Below, piece after piece: positions 8,850-15,313 of a DNA stretch of 64,000 nt (position 1 is its first letter; the number at the start of each line of letters is the position of its first letter). Source of the DNA: Mycobacterium bourgelatii (GTDB lineage Bacteria > Actinomycetota > Actinomycetes > Mycobacteriales > Mycobacteriaceae). Below the pieces are notes generated by a model. The model made no database searches and was not told the DNA's origin. It saw nothing but the letters and a program-made list of their open reading frames with translations. The stretch covers positions 868,001 through 932,000 of the forward strand of contig NZ_BLKZ01000002.1 in NCBI RefSeq assembly GCF_010723575.1. The letters run 5' to 3'. Position numbers and translations under genes: made by a program.

Positions 8850-9446
8850 CTAGATATCGCTGTTTTTTGCTTCCTCGCGCTCGCGGCGACGTGCCCGGGA
8901 TGCGCGCAAGTTTGCGACGTTTCCGCAGGTCTTGACGTCGTGCCAGACGCCGCTGTTGTTCTTGGAGCGGTCGTAGAAAGTCGACGCGCAGGCGTGGTTG
9001 TGGCAACGCTTGATCCGCCGCCAGGTGCCGTCCTGCTGGCTGAGCAATATCTCTGCCCATAACGCGGAAGCGAACCAACGCCAGCCGCCACCTGCGGGTT
9101 CAAGCCGTACGTCGCCGGTGTCCGCGACCGCGAAAGACGCCGTAACGGACCCGACGCGCCCGGGCGTCGCCTCGCCGGCCACCAGCTTGGCGATCGTGCC
9201 GCGCAAGGCGTGCAGCTTGGCGGTGTCCGAATCGCTCAGCGGGGGTGGTTGGGCGTCGACTCCGCGGACCGTCGACCAGGCGTGCGCCGCCCGCACGGCC
9301 CAGTCGCGCGCCATTTCAGGGTCCGCCAGTAGATCCGGGCCGTAGTCCCCGATGCCGACGGTGTTGAGGAAGTCCTGAACCAGTCCCAAGCCGCCGGGTG
9401 CCGGCGCCAGCCGGTACCGCTGTGACGCAAACCACGTGACTGACAT
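8850..9446 (-). CDS. CGNR zinc-finger / ABATE-domain putative regulator
   Basis: A protein of 198 residues. The N-terminal ABATE-type domain (LVQDFLNTVG) leads to a C-terminal CGNR finger: KRCHNHACASTFYDRSKNN, then TCGNVANLRASRARRR. The second Cys pair carries the CGN signature followed by a basic DNA-binding helix. Members are stress-response regulators of neighbouring genes (family knowledge). ATG 9446 is chosen, with TTG 9452 as an alternative. The start codon lies inside a perfect inverted repeat (9443-9469), so autoregulation is likely. It is divergent from the SDR gene at 9532, the probable second target. Confidence 0.85.
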   Translation of the reverse strand: MSVTWFASQRYRLAPAPGGLGLVQDFLNTVGIGDYGPDLLADPEMARDWAVRAAHAWSTVRGVDAQPPPLSDSDTAKLHALRGTIAKLVAGEATPGRVGSVTASFAVADTGDVRLEPAGGGWRWFASALWAEILLSQQDGTWRRIKRCHNHACASTFYDRSKNNSGVWHDVKTCGNVANLRASRARRREREEAKNSDI

Positions 9447-9469
9447 AGGCAAAGAATACTTGCCTATGT
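9443..9469. promoter_or_regulatory. Perfect 10+10 palindrome between the CGNR regulator and an SDR
   Basis: ACATAGGCAA - 7 nt - TTGCCTATGT is a perfect inverted repeat. It covers the start codon of the CGNR gene and lies about 60 bp upstream of the divergent SDR. Size and position fit an operator for the CGNR protein. Confidence 0.6.
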
Positions 9470-9531
9470 CGCAACGGTCAACTACGCTGACAGAATCAAA
9501 ATATTTTTACCTCAGTCAAGGAGCGTGCACT

Positions 9532-10224
9532 ATGGTCAGCATCCAAGGATCGACGGTCGTGGTCACCGGCGGGCAGCGAGGGCTTGGCAAAGCCATCGTG
9601 GACGAGTTGTTGCAGCGCGGTGTGGCCAAGGTGTACGCCACGGCTCGGGCACCCCGGCCGAGTGACGACCCGCGGGTGGTCAGCGTAGCGCTGGATGTCA
9701 CCGACCCTGAATCGGTTGCGGCGCTGGCTGATACCGCGTCCGACGCCAACGTCGTGGTCAACAATGCGGGAACTTTCGGCGCGCCGAAACTGCTTACCAG
9801 CGACATCGACGAAATTCGAACGGTGTTTGACACCAACTACTTTGGTGCGTTGCGCGTCGCCCAAGCTTTCGCGCCCATTCTGGCCCGCAACGGTGGCGGG
9901 GCGTTGGTCGACATTCATTCCGTGTTGTCGTGGCTGGCAGGCTTCGGTGCCTATGGTGATTCCAAGGCGGCCATCTGGTCCGCGACCAACTCACTGCGTA
10001 TCGAACTCGCACCGCAGGGCACCCTGGTGACCGGAGTGCATTTGGGCTACACAGATACAGATATGGTCTCCTCTTTCGATGTGCCCAAGAACGACCCGCG
10101 CGACGTGGCGAAGCAGATCGTGGACGCTGTGGAACGTGGCGATGCCGAGGTGCTCGCCGACGACCTCACCCGGCAGGTCAAGGCCAACCTGTCGGGACCG
10201 GTCGAAGCGCTGCGAGCGAGTTGA
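9532..10224 (+). CDS. SDR-family oxidoreductase
   Basis: A classical SDR of 230 residues: TGGQRGLG cofactor loop, NNAG, and the catalytic YGDSK. The start at ATG 9532 has AAGGAG 8 nt upstream. An upstream in-frame start at 9436 would run through the operator. It is followed after 1 bp by an SRPBCC gene, so the two form an operon facing the CGNR regulator. NADP preference is suggested by the Ala-Arg after strand 2 (ATARAPR). The substrate is unknown. Confidence 0.88.
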   Translation: MVSIQGSTVVVTGGQRGLGKAIVDELLQRGVAKVYATARAPRPSDDPRVVSVALDVTDPESVAALADTASDANVVVNNAGTFGAPKLLTSDIDEIRTVFDTNYFGALRVAQAFAPILARNGGGALVDIHSVLSWLAGFGAYGDSKAAIWSATNSLRIELAPQGTLVTGVHLGYTDTDMVSSFDVPKNDPRDVAKQIVDAVERGDAEVLADDLTRQVKANLSGPVEALRAS

Positions 10225-10225
10225 G

Positions 10226-10690
10226 ATGACCGACCCCGCGACTGGATTCGGCGACCGCATCGTCAACGCAAGCCGAGACGTCGAGGCAAGTGCGGAGCGG
10301 ATTTTCGAATTGATCGCAGATCCGTCGCGGCAGCCGAGCTGGGACGGCAACGACAACCTCGCCGAGGCCGCGGAAGGTCAGCGAGTGCATCGGGTAGGTG
10401 ACGTCTTCCGGATGGCGCTGACCATGGGTGCGGTCCGCGAAAATCATGTGGTGGAGTTCGTCGAGGGGCGCCGAATCGCCTGGCGCCCTTCAGAACCCGG
10501 TAAGGAGCCACCCGGCCACCTATGGCGCTGGGAGCTGGTGCCGGTGACCGGCACCCGCACCAAAGTTACCCATACTTACGACTGGACAGAGCTGACCGAC
10601 GCCACCCGCCTGCCTCGCGCCCGAGCGACGACCCCAGCCAACCTACGAGCGTCGATCGACCGGCTGGCTGCGCTCGTCGAGTTCAACTAG
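10226..10690 (+). CDS. SRPBCC (START/Bet v1-like) protein
   Basis: A protein of 154 residues. It has the mycobacterial polyketide-cyclase/SRPBCC pattern: an N-terminal strand ending ASRDVEASAERIFELIADPSRQ, then SWDGNDNL, WRWELVPVTGTRTKVTHTYDW, and a C-terminal helix. These proteins form a hydrophobic pocket for lipids or small ligands. ATG 10226 follows the SDR stop by a single base, so the genes are probably co-translated and may act on one compound. No catalytic residues can be assigned. Confidence 0.85.
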   Translation: MTDPATGFGDRIVNASRDVEASAERIFELIADPSRQPSWDGNDNLAEAAEGQRVHRVGDVFRMALTMGAVRENHVVEFVEGRRIAWRPSEPGKEPPGHLWRWELVPVTGTRTKVTHTYDWTELTDATRLPRARATTPANLRASIDRLAALVEFN

Positions 10691-10726
10691 CTTCTCGCGG
10701 CACGTTGTGCCCGGTACCGTCGCCCT

Positions 10727-11533
10727 ATGGCCCTTCCACCGCCGGGAACAGACAGCGCCGCCATCGTCACCGGAGCCTCATCCGGTATCGGGGAGGAGTT
10801 CGCCAAGATTTTCGCCGCGCGCGGCTACCAGGTCATCTTGGTCGCCCGCAGCGCCGACAAGCTCGAAGACCTCGCGGCCCGGCTGGGCTCGCAAGCGCAC
10901 CCGTTGCCCGCCGATCTGTCGCACCGCTCCGACCGCGCGGGCCTACTCGATCGGGTCGCCGCGTTGGGACTGAGTCCGGACATCCTGGTCAACAACGCCG
11001 GCCTGTCGACCCTCGGACTTGTCGCGGAATCGGTTCCGGAGAAAGAACTCAACCTGGTCGAGGTCGATGTGGCCGCGGTGGTCGACCTGTGCAGCAGGTT
11101 CCTGCCGGGGATGGTCGAACGTCACCGCGGCGCCATCCTGAACGTGGCATCGGTCGCCGCCTTTGGGCCGCTGCCTGGCCAAGCGGCCTACGGAGCGGCA
11201 AAGGCATTTGTGTTGTCGTACACGCACAGCCTGCGGGGTGAGTTGAAGGGCACCGGGGTCACGGTCACCGCGTTGTGCCCGGGCCCGGTGGACACCGGCT
11301 TCGGTGAGGCGGCCGGCTTCACCAAGGAGGAAGCCGATTCCGCCCTGCCGCGGGTCATGTGGGTTCCCGCCGAGCAAGTGGCAAAGGGCGGGGTCGACGG
11401 CCTGGCCGCCGGCAAGGCCGTCGTCATCCCGGGTCGCGTCAACCGAGTGGCCGCCGGGATCTTCCGGGTCGCACCGCCGGAACTGATGCTGCCGTTCCTG
11501 GCGCGAAATCATCCCGCCCTGAAGCGCAAGTAA
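10727..11533 (+). CDS. SDR-family oxidoreductase
   Basis: An SDR of 268 residues resembling the DltE/SDR264C group, with TGASSGIG, NNAG and the YGAAK active site. After the Rossmann core the C-terminal VAAGIFRVAPPELMLPF is hydrophobic and may associate with membrane, as in mycobacterial lipid-acting SDRs. It stands 36 bp after the SRPBCC gene. A large hairpin follows its stop. The substrate is unknown. Confidence 0.87.
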   Translation: MALPPPGTDSAAIVTGASSGIGEEFAKIFAARGYQVILVARSADKLEDLAARLGSQAHPLPADLSHRSDRAGLLDRVAALGLSPDILVNNAGLSTLGLVAESVPEKELNLVEVDVAAVVDLCSRFLPGMVERHRGAILNVASVAAFGPLPGQAAYGAAKAFVLSYTHSLRGELKGTGVTVTALCPGPVDTGFGEAAGFTKEEADSALPRVMWVPAEQVAKGGVDGLAAGKAVVIPGRVNRVAAGIFRVAPPELMLPFLARNHPALKRK

Positions 11534-11540
11534 GCCCGCC

Positions 11541-11596
11541 GAGCAGACACAAAATCTCCCCAGGGCCCCGAGCGTTGGGGAGATTTATGTCTGCTC
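11541..11596 (+). terminator. Long two-part hairpin between the SDR and the anti-sigma-like gene
   Basis: The inner stem AAATCTCCCC / GGGGAGATTT (11552-11561 with 11577-11586) is perfect. The outer arms GAGCAGACA / TGTCTGCTC (11541-11549 with 11588-11596) are also perfect, separated from it by a small bulge. It lies 8 bp after the SDR stop and includes the proposed start codon of the next gene at 11587. It may end SDR transcription and also hide the next gene's ribosome site. Confidence 0.6.
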
Positions 11597-12339
11597 TGCG
11601 GAACCGGCCGTCGGTCTTGCGCGACTATAGAAACGTGTATTGCGAGGTGGCCCGCGAAGCGCTCTCGGCGCGACTCGACGGTGAGCGAGAGCCAGTGCCC
11701 GCGGCGCGTGTCGACGAGCATCTGGACGAGTGTGCTGCGTGCCGCGAGTGGTTCGATCAGGTGTCCGAGCAGGCGCGCGACCTGCGGCGGTTGATCGAGT
11801 CGCGCCCCATGATCGCACCGCTCAGCCCGTTACCCAGCGGGCGAGTACCGGCGCGGCGCATGCCGCTCACGTGGTCACGATGGGCATTGATGGGCGTCGG
11901 CATCGCGCAAGCCGTGCTCGCCGTCGGGCAGGGGTTCGGGTTCAGTCTCGGCTTGACCCACGAGCACGCAGTCGGTTCTGGCAACCACTTGCTCAACGAA
12001 TCCACCGCGTGGTCGGTCGCGCTGGGTGTGGTGATGGTGGGCGCGGCCGTTTGGCCGCGGGCCGCCGCGGGCCTGGCGGGCGTGCTGGCCGTCTACGTCG
12101 GTGTTCTGTCGGTTTATGTCGTGGCGGATGCGGTTTCCGGGGACGTCACGACAGCGCGGATATTGACGCACGTCCCGGTGCTGATCGGAGCGGTCCTCAC
12201 CATCTTGGTATGGCGCAGCCACGACGTACGGCCGGAGCCGGACGGGTCCGCCGTTGAACCAGATATTGTTCTGCCGCCCAACGCATCTCGTGGCCGTCGG
12301 CGCGGACACTTGTGGCCGACAGATGGGTCGGCGGCCTAG
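11587..12339 (+). CDS. Putative anti-sigma factor with zinc-finger (ZAS) and membrane segments, Rv0093c-like
   Basis: A protein of 250 residues. The N-terminal cytoplasmic part holds the zinc-associated anti-sigma motif HLDECAAC (H45-x3-C49-x2-C52). Four hydrophobic segments follow (from about residue 99), and the tail is polar. ATG 11587 has GGGGAG 4 nt upstream, with GTG 11635 as an alternative. It ends head-to-head with the SigC-like gene (4-bp overlap), whereas anti-sigma genes are usually co-directional with their sigma. Rv0093c sits beside ctpA in M. tuberculosis, which supports the same role here: membrane tethering of the sigma factor until a signal such as metal level. The partner is inferred from position. 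Confidence 0.75.
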   Translation: MSALRNRPSVLRDYRNVYCEVAREALSARLDGEREPVPAARVDEHLDECAACREWFDQVSEQARDLRRLIESRPMIAPLSPLPSGRVPARRMPLTWSRWALMGVGIAQAVLAVGQGFGFSLGLTHEHAVGSGNHLLNESTAWSVALGVVMVGAAVWPRAAAGLAGVLAVYVGVLSVYVVADAVSGDVTTARILTHVPVLIGAVLTILVWRSHDVRPEPDGSAVEPDIVLPPNASRGRRRGHLWPTDGSAA

Positions 12340-12890
12340 CCTGCCCGGTCGGCCTCGCTGGCCGCGCGCACGAGATCGCCACGCGCGCGTGCCACCCTCG
12401 AACGGATGGTCCCGATCGGACAGCCACTGACCTCCGCCGCCTCGGCGTAGGACAGACCCAAGACCTGAGTCAGAACGAAGGCCTCGCGCCGCTCCGGGTC
12501 CAGTCCGTCCAGCAGCATCCGGATCTCCACGACGTCTTCGATACGGCTGGCACGGCGGCCGTGCGTCATGGCTGCATCGAGGTCCGTCACATGCGCGGTG
12601 CGGGGCCTGCTCTTATTGTGCCGGATCTGGTCGGCGACAACCCGACGGGCAATCGAGAGCAGCCAGGTACGCGCGGTCGATCGGGCTTCAAAGCGGGGGA
12701 GCGAGCGGATCGCCCGTAAGAAGGTCTCCTGCGTCAGATCGTCCGCGCTGGCCGGTTCGGCGAGATAGGCGACCGTCCGCCAGACGTCCGACTGGGTGGC
12801 GGCGATGAACTGAGACAGCGCGACCCGGTCACCCTGCCCCGCGGCCATCGCGAGGTGGGTAATTTGGTCATCGTCGCCGCATGTCGTCAC
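12336..12890 (-). CDS. ECF sigma factor, SigC-like
   Basis: A protein of 184 residues with sigma-70 region 2 (DVWRTVAYLAEPASADDLTQ, then ETFLRAIRSLPRF and RTWLLSIARRVVADQIRH) and region 4 (LDPERREAFVLTQVLGLSYA, then CPIGTIRSRVARAR). Length and these blocks closely resemble M. tuberculosis SigC (185 residues). I cannot decide whether it is the ortholog or a second copy. It is divergent from ctpA, convergent with the anti-sigma-like gene, and starts at GTG 12890 with no obvious ribosome site (possibly leaderless). Two promoters of the form GGGAAC-N17-CGACT in this window are candidate targets. Confidence 0.88.
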   Translation of the reverse strand: MTTCGDDDQITHLAMAAGQGDRVALSQFIAATQSDVWRTVAYLAEPASADDLTQETFLRAIRSLPRFEARSTARTWLLSIARRVVADQIRHNKSRPRTAHVTDLDAAMTHGRRASRIEDVVEIRMLLDGLDPERREAFVLTQVLGLSYAEAAEVSGCPIGTIRSRVARARGDLVRAASEADRAG

Positions 12891-12928
12891 GGATAGTGAG
12901 GGTATGCCATGCGTGCCGGACAGGTAAC

Positions 12929-12955
12929 GGGAACCAGGGGCTAGGCGGTGACGAC
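12929..12955 (+). promoter_or_regulatory. ECF-type promoter for ctpA-mmpL
   Basis: The -35 GGGAAC (12929-12934), 17 nt, then CGAC (12952-12955) fits the general ECF pattern. It is 49 nt upstream of the ctpA ATG and next to the divergent sigma gene. The same GGGAAC-N17-CGACT arrangement precedes the PPE1 operon (22998-23024, minus strand). Confidence 0.55.
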
Positions 12956-13003
12956 TTTGTCAGCGTGAGCTCACAACTAAAGCTAGAGGAGGTGACGGCC
13001 ACG

Positions 13004-15313
13004 ATGTCGGCGTCTGCATCGTCTCCGACCGCGGCATCGGACGAGCACCTCACGCACGTCCAGCGGGTCCAGCTCGAAGTCACGGGAATGTCCTGCGCGG
13101 CGTGCGCAAAGAAGGTCGAGCGGACGTTGAACAAGCTGCCCGGGGTCCGGGCGTCGGTGAATTTCGCCACTCGGGTGGCGACCATCGAAACCGACGAGGA
13201 CGCCGAGGTCTCCGCACTGTGCGAGGCCGTCGAGAAGGCCGGCTACGGGGCCGAACCGCGGGAGGCCGGGGGCGCGTTGAGCGAAAGCGATCCCGACGCC
13301 GATCACGCGAGGTACCTGCTGATCCGGCTGGCTGTCGCGGCCGTCCTGTTCGTGCCGCTGGCCCACCTGTCGGTGTTGTTCGCCGTCGTCCCCAGCTCTC
13401 GCTTCAGCGGGTGGGAATGGGTGTTGACCGCACTGGCGCTTCCCGTCGTGACCTGGGCAGCTTGGCCGTTCCACCGCGTCGCGCTGCAAAAAGTGCACAC
13501 CATGAGCGCCTCCATGGAGACGCTGATCTCGGTCGGGATCACCGCCGCCACGACGTGGTCGCTTTTCACCGTGTTCGGCGGCCGCCAGCCCACCGAGCGG
13601 CGGGACGTATGGCAGGCGCTGCTGGGCAGTGACGCCATCTACTTCGAGGTCGCCGCCGGAGTGACGGTCTTCGTCTTGGCCGGGCGGTTCTTCGAGGCCC
13701 GCGCCAAGTCGAAGGCCGGCAGCGCGCTGCGGGCACTGGCGGCACTGAGCGCAAAGGATGTCTCGGTCCTGCAACCCGACGGATCGGAGCTGGTCATCCC
13801 GGCTGACGAACTACAGGAGCAGCAACGCTTCGTGGTGCGGCCGGGGCAGACGATCGCCGCCGACGGCCTCGTTATCGAGGGATCGGCCGCGGTCGACATG
13901 AGCGCGATGACCGGCGAAGCGAAGCCGATGCGGGTGCAGCCGGGCGCACAGGTCATCGGCGGCACGGCCGTACTGGATGGCCGGCTGATCGTCGAGGCCG
14001 CCGCGGTCGGCGCCGACACCCAGTTCGCCGGCATGGTCCGCCTGGTCGAGCAGGCCCAGGCCCAGAAGGCCAACGCACAACGGCTGGCCGACCGCATCTC
14101 CGCGGTGTTCGTACCCGTCGTGTTCGCCATCGCCGTACTGACGACTGCCGCATGGCTCCTCGCCGGGGGCGGAACCGACCGGGCATTCACGGCCGGACTG
14201 GCCGTGCTCGTCATCGCTTGCCCGTGCGCACTGGGACTGGCGACTCCGACGGCCATGATGGTGGCCTCCGGTCGCGGCGCTCAACTCGGAATCTTCCTGA
14301 AGGGCTACAACTCGCTGGAAGCCACCCGTGCAGTCGACACCGTCGTGTTCGACAAGACCGGCACGCTGACGACGGGACAGCTGACGGTCAGCGCAGTGGA
14401 GGCCGCACCCGGCTGGCGGACCGAGCAGGTGCTCGAACTGGCTGCGGCGGTCGAAGCCGCGTCCGAGCACGCCGTCGCGATCGCAATCGCTGCGTCCAGC
14501 CCTGCCACGAATGCAGCGCAACAGCCAGTAACCGACTTTCGGGCGATCCCCGGCCGCGGGGTCTATGGCGTGGTAGCCGGGCGGACGGTCCGGGTAGGCA
14601 AGCCGTCCTGGATCGCTCCGGCATGCAAAACCCCGGCGCTGGTTGCGGCTCGGCGCACCGCGGAATCCCGCGGGGAAACGGCCGTATTCGTCGAGGTCGA
14701 CGGTGAACCATGCGGAGTCATCGCGGTCGCGGATGCGGTCAAGGACTCGGCGGCCGACGCCGTGGCCGCCCTGCACCAGCGCGGCTTCCGCACGGTGCTA
14801 CTGACCGGCGACAATGCGGCGTCGGCGGGTGCGGTGGCCGCTCGAGTCGGTATCGACGAGGTGATCGCCGACATCCTGCCCGAAGGCAAGGTCGACGTGA
14901 TCGAGCAACTGCGCGACAGTGGCCGGGTGGTAGCCATGGTCGGCGACGGCATCAATGACGGACCGGCGCTGGCACGCGCCGATCTGGGCATGGCGATCGG
15001 GCGCGGCACCGACGTTGCCATCGGCGCCGCGGACATCATCCTGGTCCGCGATAGTCTCGACGTCGTGCCCCTGGCGCTGGATCTCGCTGCCGCTACCATG
15101 CGCACCATCAAAATGAACATGGTGTGGGCCTTCGGCTATAACGTGGCGGCTATCCCCATTGCGGCCGCCGGCCTGCTCAATCCCCTGATCGCAGGGGCGG
15201 CTATGGCGTTCTCGTCGTTCTTTGTCGTCTCGAACAGTTTGCGCCTGCGGAACTTCGGCGGTGCACACTCGGGTGCTGGAACGCGAGCGGAATTAGCTCG
15301 GTTTGACTCTTGA
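13004..15313 (+). CDS. ctpA: Copper-type P1B ATPase CtpA
   Basis: A heavy-metal P-type ATPase of 769 residues (M. tuberculosis CtpA is about 761). It has an N-terminal HMA domain with GMSCAAC (C31, C34), TGEA at 303-306, the transmembrane CPC motif (406-408), the phosphorylation site DKTGT (D450), and the GDGINDGPALA hinge. CPC plus one CxxC domain indicates Cu(I) transport. The usual SEHP motif reads SEHA, as in related Ctp proteins. Start ATG 13004 has AGAGGAGG upstream. An ECF-like promoter lies 49 nt before it. The stop overlaps the mmpL start (TTGA), so both are translated together. In copper-poor conditions such pumps load cuproproteins. The direction of use is inference. Confidence 0.92.
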   Translation: MSASASSPTAASDEHLTHVQRVQLEVTGMSCAACAKKVERTLNKLPGVRASVNFATRVATIETDEDAEVSALCEAVEKAGYGAEPREAGGALSESDPDADHARYLLIRLAVAAVLFVPLAHLSVLFAVVPSSRFSGWEWVLTALALPVVTWAAWPFHRVALQKVHTMSASMETLISVGITAATTWSLFTVFGGRQPTERRDVWQALLGSDAIYFEVAAGVTVFVLAGRFFEARAKSKAGSALRALAALSAKDVSVLQPDGSELVIPADELQEQQRFVVRPGQTIAADGLVIEGSAAVDMSAMTGEAKPMRVQPGAQVIGGTAVLDGRLIVEAAAVGADTQFAGMVRLVEQAQAQKANAQRLADRISAVFVPVVFAIAVLTTAAWLLAGGGTDRAFTAGLAVLVIACPCALGLATPTAMMVASGRGAQLGIFLKGYNSLEATRAVDTVVFDKTGTLTTGQLTVSAVEAAPGWRTEQVLELAAAVEAASEHAVAIAIAASSPATNAAQQPVTDFRAIPGRGVYGVVAGRTVRVGKPSWIAPACKTPALVAARRTAESRGETAVFVEVDGEPCGVIAVADAVKDSAADAVAALHQRGFRTVLLTGDNAASAGAVAARVGIDEVIADILPEGKVDVIEQLRDSGRVVAMVGDGINDGPALARADLGMAIGRGTDVAIGAADIILVRDSLDVVPLALDLAAATMRTIKMNMVWAFGYNVAAIPIAAAGLLNPLIAGAAMAFSSFFVVSNSLRLRNFGGAHSGAGTRAELARFDS

